From an uncultured Acidobacteriota bacterium (GTDB taxonomy: Bacteria; Acidobacteriota; Terriglobia; Terriglobales; Acidobacteriaceae): a stretch of DNA of 64,000 nt. This document shows, in pieces, positions 1-8,009 of the stretch. A model generated the notes under the pieces. It had not been told where the DNA came from. It saw only the letters and a list, made by a program, of their open reading frames with translations, and ran no database searches. Position numbers and translations under genes: made by a program. The stretch spans positions 868,001 to 932,000 of the forward strand of contig CAILAC010000016.1 of the NCBI GenBank assembly GCA_903832055.1, read 5' to 3'. Every line of letters begins with the position of its first letter. Within the stretch, counting starts at the first letter, position 1.

Positions 1-2
1 CC

Positions 3-665
3 GACGCGGCAGTACATCCCGTAATCGGCCCAAGACTTCAGGGTGTTCGGGCAATGAGACTGGCAAGCACAAAAATCGCAACACAAAAAGGCGCATCAAA
101 ACCACACAGGTTTGATGAGCGACGGCAATCTGGCAACGAAGCAGTCATTGCCATTGCAGCCATTAGTTCAGAGAATCGCGATTACCTCCCGTGCGGAATA
201 CTGCAAAAGGGCACCATCATATCGAATAAATGTTTCGCACTGTTCGACTCCCCTCTCTGGAACATGGCCTTAGTCGCATCGCGACTTCATTGGGTTTGGA
301 TAGCCACCGTTTGCGTGCGTCTGGAAATGCGGTTTTCATATTCGAACACGCTTGGTTGGAACACATTCCCGGTTCCACTACTGACGGAGAAGAACAAGGC
401 TGACCTCACCCGCTGTGCTGAAGACATCCTCTTGGCTCGGGAAGCACACTTCCCGGCGACGATTGCCGACCTCTACGAACCAGACAACATGCCCGAGGAC
501 TTGCGCCACGCCCATGAGCGCAACGATGAAGTTCTGGAACGTATCTACATCGGTCGCCGGTTCAAGAACGATACCGAGCGATTGGAAAAACTCTTTGAAC
601 TTTACACAAAGATGGTCGCCTCGGCGGGATTGGTCAACAGGAGAAAAGGGGAAATAGGAGAATGA
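3..665 (+). CDS. MmeI/YeeA-type DNA methyltransferase, C-terminal part (5' end outside window)
   Basis: The frame is open leftwards to the first base of the window, so this is the 3' end of a longer gene and the in-frame ATG at 54 is unlikely to be the real start. The visible part matches the target-recognition and C-terminal region of MmeI/YeeA-like (type IIG or BREX-PglX-like) N6-adenine DNA methyltransferases: a segment RLASTKIATQKG, then ISSENRDYLPCGIL, then YSNTLGWNTFPVP and a helical tail. The catalytic NPPY-type motif and any nuclease domain would lie to the left and cannot be checked. The stop codon overlaps the next start as ATGA, indicating translational coupling. The likely role is sequence-specific DNA modification, and possibly restriction, for the downstream helicase/nuclease genes. 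The family call is from motif memory. Confidence 0.75.
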   Translation, partial: DAAVHPVIGPRLQGVRAMRLASTKIATQKGASKPHRFDERRQSGNEAVIAIAAISSENRDYLPCGILQKGTIISNKCFALFDSPLWNMALVASRLHWVWIATVCVRLEMRFSYSNTLGWNTFPVPLLTEKNKADLTRCAEDILLAREAHFPATIADLYEPDNMPEDLRHAHERNDEVLERIYIGRRFKNDTERLEKLFELYTKMVASAGLVNRRKGEIGE

Positions 666-1057
666 GCATTGTGATTTGGCCGTCATTCTTTCCATCGGAG
701 TGCCCACCTACAGAGGCTGAAAATGCATCTGTCGAGGTATTTAGAATCGTTTCATTCGACCCACCAGCAGCGTGCGATTTTCAATCTTTCGCGCAAACTC
801 ACCCCAAGAAATATCAGGGCAAGTGCAAGCCTTCCGGGCTTTCGGTATTCACGGGGATGGAGGATGCACTGAAGTATCTGAGAAGAGTGCAGGGTGAGGC
901 TCAGGGCGTAGTTCCAAGGCGTCTTATCGCACGTGCACTGCTTTCACCACAGGCTGGAAAAATTCAGCATACTCCGAGCGCCTCGCACAATTCGCACCAT
1001 ACATGGTGGGCACCAGATGGTTTCGACCACGCCGCGACATTTAAGGTGGTGACATAG
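662..1057 (+). CDS. Conserved-looking 131-aa protein of unknown function in the methylase-helicase operon
   Basis: It overlaps the methyltransferase by ATGA and the helicase by a single shared base (TAGTG), so it is embedded in the operon and almost certainly translated. The protein has a mixed composition with no signal peptide or membrane segment. Visible landmarks are FRIVSFDPP near residue 27, an SGLSVF segment near 58-63 and a C-terminal HTWW at 113-116. This layout is reminiscent of small unannotated proteins found beside restriction-like genes, but I cannot name a family. It might be a specificity, immunity or adaptor component. Function unknown. Confidence 0.7.
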   Translation: MSIVIWPSFFPSECPPTEAENASVEVFRIVSFDPPAACDFQSFAQTHPKKYQGKCKPSGLSVFTGMEDALKYLRRVQGEAQGVVPRRLIARALLSPQAGKIQHTPSASHNSHHTWWAPDGFDHAATFKVVT

Positions 1058-3480
1058 TGGAACTGTTTACGGAAGGAACGACCCTCGGAGCATTGAAGGT
1101 ACTCGAAGTCTACGAGTACTATGACGGCCCGCGTCTCTTCGCGTCGTTGAATGAACGACGTTCGATTTTCCTTGTACTTTGGACTAGATTCAGAGGCACC
1201 AGCGACGAATACTATGTCCAACCACTGTCGATTCAGCGACTCCGAGAACTGCGTGAGGGCGTGATAAGTCTCCGCGAGGCTTTCAGCCAAGACACCGGGC
1301 TCGTCGTTCTGGAGATTGACCGCGAGTCTGGCACGGCGAGTACCCGAAGTCTGAAAACTGGCCAAATGGAAATATCGCTACTTCCCTTGCAAGGTGAAGC
1401 ACTGAACTTGACCTCACCCTTACCAATGGCTGAATTGAAAATACAAATCCCCTCTGTTTCCGTAACCTACGCCCACAATGGCAGTTCAACCCGCTCCAAT
1501 GCTTTCGGCATGAGGCCGATGCAGGAGCGGGTCTACGAGAAGCGTGGAGAGCAGTACTTGATTATCAAGTCACCGCCAGCATCGGGAAAAAGTAGAGCCT
1601 TGATGTTCGTTGCCCTCGACAAGCTTGAGCATCAGGGCATCAAACAAGCCATCATTGTGGTGCCAGAACGTTCCATCGGCGCGAGTTTCAATGACGAGCC
1701 GCTTTCACAGTTCGGCTTTTGGGCTGACTGGCATGTTGAACCCAAGTGGAACCTGTGCAACGCTCCGGGCGGTGGGAACGGCGGCATGGTCAATGCTGTA
1801 GGCGCGTTTCTTGAGAGCACAGCCAAGCTTCTGGTCTGCACACATGCGACGTTCCGCTTCGCCGTCAATGAATATGGCGTGGAGAAGTTCGATGACCGTC
1901 TGATTGCCGTGGATGAGTTCCATCATGTCGCCGCAAACGAGGGCAACATCCTTGGCAGGTATCTCAGCCAGTTCATCGCCCGGAACCGAGTACACATTGT
2001 CGCCATGACCGGCTCGTACTTCCGTGGCGATGCCGGGGCTATCCTCGACCCGCTGGATGAGAGCAAATTTGAGACAGTCACCTACACGTACTATGAGCAG
2101 TTGAACGGGTACCAGTACCTGAAGCAACTCGACATCGGCTACTACTTCTACAGCGGCTCTTACACGGACGAGATTCTGAGCGTGCTTGACCCAACGCAGA
2201 AAACGATTGTTCACATCCCGAACGTCAATTCGCGGGAGAGCACGCAGGACAAGATTAAAGAGGTCGAGCACATCATCGGGGAGATGGGAGAGTGGCAGGG
2301 CACGGACCCGGCAACTGGCTTCCAGCTTGTGAAGATTGCAAGTGGCACAGTGCTTCGAATCGCCGACCTTGTGGACGATGAACCCGCAAAGCGCGACCGC
2401 GTTGTGAGCGCGTTGAAAGACCCCGCCCAAAAGTTCAACCGTGACCACGTGGACATCATCATCGCTCTGGGCATGGCGAAGGAGGGCTTCGACTGGATTT
2501 GGTGTGAACACGCCTTGACGGTTGGCTATCGCTCCAGCCTGACAGAAATTGTGCAAATCATTGGGCGTGTGACTCGCGATGCCGTGGGGAAGACCCGTGC
2601 TCAGTTCACCAATCTCATTGCCGAGCCGGATGCCGCTGAGGAGGCCGTCTCTGAAGCCGTCAACGATACGTTGAAGGCTATTGCGGCCAGCTTGCTCATG
2701 GAACAGGTACTAGCTCCCCGCTTCGAGTTTCGCCCAAAGAATTCGGCGAACCAAGCCACTCCCGGCTACGAGTATGGGGTCGGGGGCTATGACGAGAACA
2801 AATGCAACGTAGGCGTCAACGAGCAGACGGGTGCAATCCAAATTGAAATCAAAGGGCTGACTCTGCCCAAGAGCAAAGAGGCAACTCGCATCTGCCAAGA
2901 AGACCTGACTGAAGTGATAGCTGCCTTCGTGCAGGACAAGACGGCCATCGAGCGTGGCATGTTCGATGAAGAACTCGTACCGGAAGAACTGACGCAAATG
3001 CGTATGGGAAAGATTGTCAAGGACAAGTATCCCGAGCTAGAAGCTGAAGACCAAGAGGCTGTCCGCCAGCACGCCATTGCCGCACTCAACTTCACCCAAC
3101 AGGCGAAGCGACACTCCGGGGGTGGTGGCGATGAGCCGACCGCGAACACGGCATTGATTGAGGGCGTGCGAAGGTTTGCTATGGATGTTCGCGACCTCGA
3201 CATTGACCTGATTGACCGCATCAATCCGTTCGGTGAGGCTTACGCCATCTTGGCTAAGACGATGAGCGAGGAGAGCCTGAGGCATGTCGCAGCGGCAATC
3301 TCGGCCAAGCGGACAGCCCTGACGCCCGAGGAGGCGCTTGACCTTGCCAAGCGTGCCTCACGATTCAATAAGGAACACAATCGGTTCCCGTCGCTCACCG
3401 CACAAGACCCATGGGAACGCAAGATGGCGGAGGGTGCTGCTGCCTTCGTTCGCTTCAAGGATGAGGGGCGTTATGTCTGA
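1057..3480 (+). CDS. SF2 DEAD/DEAH-box helicase with an N-terminal DUF6575-like extension
   Basis: This is an 807-aa protein starting at GTG 1057, which overlaps the previous stop codon. Helicase motifs are visible in order: Walker A SPPASGKS (172-179), motif II DEFH (286-289), motif III TGS (318-320), KEGFDW (475-480) and motif VI QIIGRVTR (500-507). It is therefore an intact RecA-like SF2 ATPase of the kind used by type I/III restriction and other defence systems. Residues about 10-80 (EYYDGPRLF to LREGVISLREAF) resemble the small DUF6575 module, here fused in front of the motor; that assignment is tentative. The long C-terminus after residue 520 has no domain I recognise. The gene overlaps the downstream nuclease by 8 bp (ATGTCTGA), so the two proteins are probably made in fixed ratio and act together as a DNA-translocating nuclease complex (inference). 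Confidence 0.85.
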   Translation: MELFTEGTTLGALKVLEVYEYYDGPRLFASLNERRSIFLVLWTRFRGTSDEYYVQPLSIQRLRELREGVISLREAFSQDTGLVVLEIDRESGTASTRSLKTGQMEISLLPLQGEALNLTSPLPMAELKIQIPSVSVTYAHNGSSTRSNAFGMRPMQERVYEKRGEQYLIIKSPPASGKSRALMFVALDKLEHQGIKQAIIVVPERSIGASFNDEPLSQFGFWADWHVEPKWNLCNAPGGGNGGMVNAVGAFLESTAKLLVCTHATFRFAVNEYGVEKFDDRLIAVDEFHHVAANEGNILGRYLSQFIARNRVHIVAMTGSYFRGDAGAILDPLDESKFETVTYTYYEQLNGYQYLKQLDIGYYFYSGSYTDEILSVLDPTQKTIVHIPNVNSRESTQDKIKEVEHIIGEMGEWQGTDPATGFQLVKIASGTVLRIADLVDDEPAKRDRVVSALKDPAQKFNRDHVDIIIALGMAKEGFDWIWCEHALTVGYRSSLTEIVQIIGRVTRDAVGKTRAQFTNLIAEPDAAEEAVSEAVNDTLKAIAASLLMEQVLAPRFEFRPKNSANQATPGYEYGVGGYDENKCNVGVNEQTGAIQIEIKGLTLPKSKEATRICQEDLTEVIAAFVQDKTAIERGMFDEELVPEELTQMRMGKIVKDKYPELEAEDQEAVRQHAIAALNFTQQAKRHSGGGGDEPTANTALIEGVRRFAMDVRDLDIDLIDRINPFGEAYAILAKTMSEESLRHVAAAISAKRTALTPEEALDLAKRASRFNKEHNRFPSLTAQDPWERKMAEGAAAFVRFKDEGRYV

Positions 3481-4669
3481 TTTCAATCTGGACGACCTCA
3501 GGGATGAACTGGATGTCTTCGCAGAGCCTAAGAAGACGCAGGAGCGCTCCGCTGTTGAAGAGAGGGTCATTGCCGGGTTCGAGGAGATTCAACGCTTCGC
3601 TGAGAAGCATGGTCACCCGCCGCAGCACGGTGAAGATAAGGATATCTTTGAGCGCCTGTACGCGGTTCGACTTGACCGGCTGAGGAAGCAAGATGAGTTG
3701 CGTGCCCTGCTTGCCCCCCAAGACCGTCAGGGGCTGCTGGTAGCGTCGGCAGAGCCTTTCGATGGCGATGGTGACACTGACCTTGATGAACTGCGTGCGG
3801 AACTCGAAGGCGCTATCGGCACAAGCGATATTACCGAGCTACGACATGTCCGGAGTAGCGTTGAGAAGCGTGCCGCTGAAGAGATTGCCAACCGTGCCGT
3901 CTGTGAAGACTTCGATGAGTACAAGCCCCTCTTTGAGCGAGTGAAGCGGGAACTTAAGGAGGGTGTGAGACAGACTCTCCCCTTCCAAAACTTGGACGAG
4001 ATTAGGCTGACTGAGATTCAGGACAACCAATTCTTCATCGTTCAGGGGCAGATTGCTTACATCGCCGAGGTTGGTGAAGACTTCAAGACGCAGTACGACC
4101 GGCGTGACAGCCGTCTGCGGGTCATCTATGACAACGGGACGGAAAGCGATTTGTTGATGCGGTCGTTCCAGCGTGCGCTTCATCGGGACGAAACAGCACG
4201 CATCATTACCAACACCGACAACGGGCCGTTGTTTGCTCAGGAGCCAGCCGGTGACGAACTCGCCAGCGGTACCATCTACGTCCTGAGGAGCAAGTCAGAG
4301 CAGCCCGAGATTGCAGCGCACCGGGACGTGCTGCACAAGATTGGCGTGACGGGTGGCAAGGTTGAAGCACGCTTTGCGAATGCCAAGCTAGACCCAACAT
4401 TTCTGATGGCTGATGTTGAGGTAGTTGCGACATACGGCCTCTACCAGATAAACCGGGTCAAGCTGGAGAATCTCATTCACCGCGTGTTCGACAGCGCACA
4501 GTTGGATTTAGAACTGAAAGACCGCTTCGGTACCCCGGTCAAGCCGCGTGAATGGTTTCTCGTGCCGCTCTACGCTATAGACGAAGCCGTGGAACGCATC
4601 AAGGATGGGTCAATCACCGGGTACGTGTATGACCCGGTGGTGGCACGGTTGGTGAAGGCAGGGTCGTAA
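3473..4669 (+). CDS. GIY-YIG nuclease family protein (T5orf172/MUG113-like)
   Basis: I chose ATG 3473 because it overlaps the helicase stop (ATGTCTGA) and begins MSDFNLDDL; the upstream open frame from 3338 is only helicase gene read out of frame. The product is 398 aa. The C-terminal third is a GIY-YIG nuclease core of the T5orf172/MUG113 type: GTIY (266-269), KIG (289-291), Arg300, and Glu332 in LENLIH, matching the conserved Tyr, Arg and Glu positions. The N-terminal ~180 residues are acidic and probably helical, suitable for partner binding. With the helicase and methyltransferase this looks like the cleavage subunit of a restriction-type defence system (inference). No DNA-binding domain other than the nuclease is obvious. 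Confidence 0.85.
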   Translation: MSDFNLDDLRDELDVFAEPKKTQERSAVEERVIAGFEEIQRFAEKHGHPPQHGEDKDIFERLYAVRLDRLRKQDELRALLAPQDRQGLLVASAEPFDGDGDTDLDELRAELEGAIGTSDITELRHVRSSVEKRAAEEIANRAVCEDFDEYKPLFERVKRELKEGVRQTLPFQNLDEIRLTEIQDNQFFIVQGQIAYIAEVGEDFKTQYDRRDSRLRVIYDNGTESDLLMRSFQRALHRDETARIITNTDNGPLFAQEPAGDELASGTIYVLRSKSEQPEIAAHRDVLHKIGVTGGKVEARFANAKLDPTFLMADVEVVATYGLYQINRVKLENLIHRVFDSAQLDLELKDRFGTPVKPREWFLVPLYAIDEAVERIKDGSITGYVYDPVVARLVKAGS

Positions 4670-4692
4670 AGAACTTTGAAGAGTGGAAAGGT

Positions 4693-5667
4693 ATGTTCAT
4701 CGACGCACAACGGTTCAACGGAGCAAGTGACATGGAGAACGAAACCAAGCAGCAGACAGTCGTTGAGTGGTGGCAATCAAAAGCTGCAAGACCGGAACTT
4801 GAGGGATGCGCTTCCAAGCTTAATGAAGCACAAGACACCCAAGACCTTGTTCACAGGTTCTCAACGTACGCACAGGCTCTCAACCTCCTGTGGAGCAGCA
4901 AGGCAAGACTCAGTAATGACAGGGAGCGTTCAGATAGCCAAGGATTTCGCGACATCCTCCTGTCTTTACCGGCTTCTCGGCAAAAGGAACTCTGTGATTC
5001 CTCGGAGATGCTGGCTCTTGCAAACTTCGCTCCCCAAATCTTGAATGTTAAGACGCTCCGAGAATCTGAACTTTACGTCCCCGACGAAACAATTCCACAC
5101 AGGCTGAAGACTGACGCTTCAGTAGAGCATAGACAACTCACAAATTCACTAAAGCGGTGGCACGACAACCCGACCGAAGAGACTCGGTTGCAGACGTTAA
5201 GAAAGCTAGGAACGCTCCTGTATGTCGTTCGGTCTAACATCGCTCACGGTGAAAAGACAATGCGTGGCCCAGACTCCGCCAAAGCTGAGCGCGACAAACA
5301 AGTCTGCGAAATCGCACTTCCGATGATTCACGCGGTTGCGGATGTTCTGCTTGACTATCCCACGCGAAAGTTAATCGCGTATGGCACTCTGAGGCCATCC
5401 GAACCCAACCATAAAGTCTTGGAACCTCTCACCGACCAACAGTGGATGGACATTGAGGTTGAAGGAACAATAGTTGACCGAGAGGCAGGACTGAAAGGCT
5501 TCCGGTGGTGCGACTCAAGGACTCGCCATAAAGCCATGCTTCTGAAATCCTCACAGCTTCCATCATTTTGGGGAAGACTCGATTCTTTCGAAGGCAGTGC
5601 ATACCGGAGGACATTGGCTACGGCCTTAGTGGGCGAACTCACAGTTGTAGCAACCATCTATCAGTAG
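4693..5667 (+). CDS. HEPN-like domain fused to a gamma-glutamylcyclotransferase (GGCT/AIG2-like) domain
   Basis: This 324-aa protein lies 23 nt after the GIY-YIG gene. ATG 4732 (residue 14) has a clearer GGAG at 4720-4723 and may be the true start. Residues about 50-220 are all-helical with RSNIAH (R180-H185) in the context LYVVRSNIAHGEK, a textbook HEPN Rx4-6H signature, implying RNase or toxin-like activity. Residues about 227-324 form a GGCT fold: YGTLRP (230-235) for substrate binding and LDSFEGSAYRR (296-306), in which E300 matches the conserved catalytic Glu. The pairing of a HEPN domain with GGCT is unusual. It could be the effector or abortive arm of the upstream system, or an independent toxin controlled by a small-molecule-processing domain. 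Both readings are inference; a standalone antitoxin gene is not seen. Base composition is low in G+C (27 of 60 bases in 5041-5100). Confidence 0.75.
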   Translation: MFIDAQRFNGASDMENETKQQTVVEWWQSKAARPELEGCASKLNEAQDTQDLVHRFSTYAQALNLLWSSKARLSNDRERSDSQGFRDILLSLPASRQKELCDSSEMLALANFAPQILNVKTLRESELYVPDETIPHRLKTDASVEHRQLTNSLKRWHDNPTEETRLQTLRKLGTLLYVVRSNIAHGEKTMRGPDSAKAERDKQVCEIALPMIHAVADVLLDYPTRKLIAYGTLRPSEPNHKVLEPLTDQQWMDIEVEGTIVDREAGLKGFRWCDSRTRHKAMLLKSSQLPSFWGRLDSFEGSAYRRTLATALVGELTVVATIYQ

Positions 5668-5697
5668 CGAGGCAGCGCCCACTCCTGACTCCATGTA

Positions 5698-6510
5698 TCA
5701 AAACAGCGAGGGCTGTAGGGGAGCAGTCGTCTTCTTCGGATAAAACACGCCGATGATGACCCACGTCTTCGGATGAGCAAGTATCGTGCCTACGTAAAAA
5801 TGAGTGTCCCGGTTGGAAGCGCACAACTGTTCAAGGAACTTCAGCCTCACTTTCTGACAGGCTTCGGTAGGGCTTGCACCGTCATCGACGCAGTTCCAAT
5901 ACAGTGCCGGGACCTCCCAATCCTCAATCATCATTCGATGAGAGCCTTTACAGCGACGGTCGTCGCAAGCGAACTTGTATTGAAATTTCCAAGGCAGCTT
6001 GCGGGGAGGCTCTTTGCTTGCCTTGCGGTTTTCCCAAAGTCTCTGCTGGCTCAGTGCGGCCTTGAACGACGGTTTCCAGTCAGGTTCTGAGGGCACCCAC
6101 ATGAGGTCAAAAACTTCCTTGGGCTTGAAGATTCCGAGCGAAGTCCTGTCGGAATTTTGCTTGGCGTAAAGCTCCTCCATCGACTGTGAGCATTTCGCCA
6201 ATGCAAACCGACCTCGCTCCACCCAGTTGTCTTTGGATAAAAGCGGTTCCCCGAGAAGGCGAATGCTGTCACACTGTGGGCGGTAGCTTTCTTTTCGGGA
6301 GTCACGCCCGGTGTGTTTCGCGGCATCGACTTCGAGCCACTGATACTTCTTGTACTGCTGGCTGTAAGATAAGTCTCGAAAATTGATTGGATACAGCCGA
6401 ACAAAATCCCCTGCCTCAGTCACGCCAGCCGTGCAAACAAGCTCGTCGTACTTGGAGGAAGGAATCGGCTGTGTCTTTACGGTGATGAGAACTTTCAGGT
6501 GCTCCAGCAT
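5698..6510 (-). CDS. DUF488-partner protein with a Cx5C-x-GSH motif, function unknown
   Basis: The frame is open up to 6570, but I favour ATG 6510. It lies one base after the DUF488 stop and begins MLEHLKVLITVKTQPIPSSK, the expected N-terminus of the family; ATG 6528 is an alternative. The 270-aa soluble protein has DELVCTAGVTE followed by RLYPINFRDL near the N-terminus, a possible metal or structural motif CDDRRCKGSH before an IEDWE segment, and a conserved-looking C-terminus HFYVGTILAHPKTW. I recall proteins of this shape commonly encoded beside DUF488 genes in genomic islands, but know no activity. It converges with the HEPN-GGCT gene, with 30 nt between the stops. Confidence 0.7.
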   Translation of the reverse strand: MLEHLKVLITVKTQPIPSSKYDELVCTAGVTEAGDFVRLYPINFRDLSYSQQYKKYQWLEVDAAKHTGRDSRKESYRPQCDSIRLLGEPLLSKDNWVERGRFALAKCSQSMEELYAKQNSDRTSLGIFKPKEVFDLMWVPSEPDWKPSFKAALSQQRLWENRKASKEPPRKLPWKFQYKFACDDRRCKGSHRMMIEDWEVPALYWNCVDDGASPTEACQKVRLKFLEQLCASNRDTHFYVGTILAHPKTWVIIGVFYPKKTTAPLQPSLF

Positions 6511-6511
6511 C

Positions 6512-7381
6512 TCACAGGTGTACAACATCGAGCTTGTTAAGGGCCGAGATGCGGTTGGCAAGACGACCACGGTGACAGTTCACTGCCTCTCTCTCCATGC
6601 AGAGGAGCACAGAAGGCGTTGCCTTCATTAACTCCGCAACTTTCATGGAATGGACTTCCTGTTCTGGCAGCATTTTGCTCTCGTAATAATTGAATAGCTT
6701 GAGGAAGTCTGTGTCGGACTGGACTTCCTTGCGGCGACTCGAAGGGATGCCCAATTCTGGACAGTGGACATATCCAATACCGAGTTTGGTAGCGAGGCCA
6801 GAGAGAGAACTCTTAGCAAATCCGAACTTCATCGAGACCGGGTTTGCTCGAACGTCTACGATGCGACGTATGCCGGAATGGAGAAGTTTGTCCAAAAAAC
6901 CATCCACGGAACGCCCTTCGTAGCCGATGGTGTAAATCGCGACTGGAGCCTTCTTGAGTTCTTTCGCTCCACTGGGAACCAGTTCCTGAAGCTCACTATT
7001 CCGGGCATACCAAGGGTATCTCGCGTACACATCTTTCAATAGCGGCTGGAGCCCAACCTTCCCGTATTTGGACACGATGGCAAGCACCGCACGGGTGGTA
7101 TCGCTGTCCACGTTCGCAGCCTCTCGTGCTCCGAGGGGGGTCAAGGCCAGAAACGAACCAGAAGCTGCAAGGTAGCCGTAAGCAGTGAGGGCTTCGACTT
7201 CACGTTGGGCCGCGAACGAGTACGGGCCGAATTTGTAGGGCAGAAAATCGTAGAAGGCCGAGTCCTGCTTGATAAAGGTCTCGTGACGAAGCAGGAACAC
7301 GTACTTCTGAAGCTTGGTCGCCGGAACAGGACAGTCTGCCGTACTGAAGAGTTTTAAGATTGTGCGTTGCCTTCGAAGCAC
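6512..7381 (-). CDS. DUF488 domain protein with winged-helix-like N-terminal domain
   Basis: The 289-aa protein has two parts. Residues 147-289 are a DUF488 domain: YTIGYEGRSVDGFLDKL, then DVRANPVS, and the diagnostic C-x-E-x(5)-CHR motif (C261, E263, C269-H270-R271). Residues 1-135 are helix-rich with LQKYVFLLR and FGPYSFAAQREVEAL, resembling the winged-helix YwgA/SocA-like modules found in antitoxin and defence proteins. The biochemical role of DUF488 is not established; the Cys-His-Arg signature suggests a cysteine-based active site or nucleic-acid-related enzyme. It is translationally linked to the downstream partner at 5698-6510 and transcribed away from the phosphatase pair across a 307-nt intergenic region. 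Confidence 0.8.
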   Translation of the reverse strand: MLRRQRTILKLFSTADCPVPATKLQKYVFLLRHETFIKQDSAFYDFLPYKFGPYSFAAQREVEALTAYGYLAASGSFLALTPLGAREAANVDSDTTRAVLAIVSKYGKVGLQPLLKDVYARYPWYARNSELQELVPSGAKELKKAPVAIYTIGYEGRSVDGFLDKLLHSGIRRIVDVRANPVSMKFGFAKSSLSGLATKLGIGYVHCPELGIPSSRRKEVQSDTDFLKLFNYYESKMLPEQEVHSMKVAELMKATPSVLLCMEREAVNCHRGRLANRISALNKLDVVHL

Positions 7382-7688
7382 TGGCAGACCCTCAGGGTCA
7401 GAATACCAAGTACGGAGGCAGCGGAGAAGTGACCAAATAGGCTCTTCCCTAATGCCAGATGAACGAAGGAGCCATTCAGCCGAGCGATATCCGCGTTAGG
7501 TTCAGACCTCACCTGCTTCCGGCCCGCTGCTGGCGGGTGACACGAGGCCGTCAAGCCGACCGAGGAAAACTTCTGAGGGCAAGTATCGTGTCGCGACGGT
7601 CTTGCCTACGATACGAATGGTTTCGTGATTTCAAGAATTTGTTTCAGGATTACTAGCTGAAAAACGAAGTCGGTTCGTATACTACTGC
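7382..7688. other. Divergent intergenic region with inverted repeats
   Basis: This 307-nt stretch separates the leftward DUF488 pair from the rightward phosphatase pair and must contain both promoters. I see no gene in it. It contains an inverted repeat GTATCGT (7583-7589) / ACGATAC (7608-7614), and a second, partly overlapping one, ATACGAA (7611-7617) / TTCGTAT (7674-7680), ending 8 nt before the GTG start at 7689. These could be operator sites for a local regulator, but no dedicated regulator gene is seen. Confidence 0.4.
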
Positions 7689-8009
7689 GTGTCCATCGAA
7701 ATCTCTCCTGCCCCTGACCTCTATCTGGTCGAATTCGTGCTAGGGCCGCAACCGAACGAGCGAATTTCCATTATTATCCCTGCCACTTGCGGACTGGCTG
7801 CGATGGCGAGGGTGTGGACGTTATTTCCGGAGTACAGAGCTGTCGCCAAACGCACTTCTGTTCACCCGGTGAAATATGTCGAGATTGATTGGCGCGACCT
7901 GCGAATCATCGTGAAGAAGGAGCGGCGTCCTTTCACCTCCCCGAGCGTGTTGAAAGTACCCAACAAGCGCAACAGAAAGAAGAGCCCCGATGAGGAGGAA
8001 GCTGAATGA
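7689..8009 (+). CDS. 106-aa protein of unknown function coupled to a phosphatase
   Basis: It starts at GTG 7689 and overlaps the phosphatase gene by ATGA, so the two are co-translated. The first 80 residues look like a compact alpha/beta domain (LYLVEFVLGPQPNERISIII ... YVEIDWRDLRIIVKK). The C-terminal 30 residues are highly charged and probably disordered (KRNRKKSPDEEEAE). There are no catalytic motifs, signal peptide or membrane segments. It may be a regulator or binding partner of the phosphatase; I do not recognise the family. Confidence 0.65.
   Translation: MSIEISPAPDLYLVEFVLGPQPNERISIIIPATCGLAAMARVWTLFPEYRAVAKRTSVHPVKYVEIDWRDLRIIVKKERRPFTSPSVLKVPNKRNRKKSPDEEEAE

Noticed and set aside
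54-665. Complete 203-aa protein starting at ATG 54
   Set aside because: The frame is open to the window edge and upstream residues fit the methyltransferase family, so the gene is truncated by the window, not short.
3-5667. Assigning the island operon to BREX or DISARM
   Set aside because: The PglZ/BrxC-type ATPases and the DUF1998/PLD components are not visible; only the methyltransferase type is shared.
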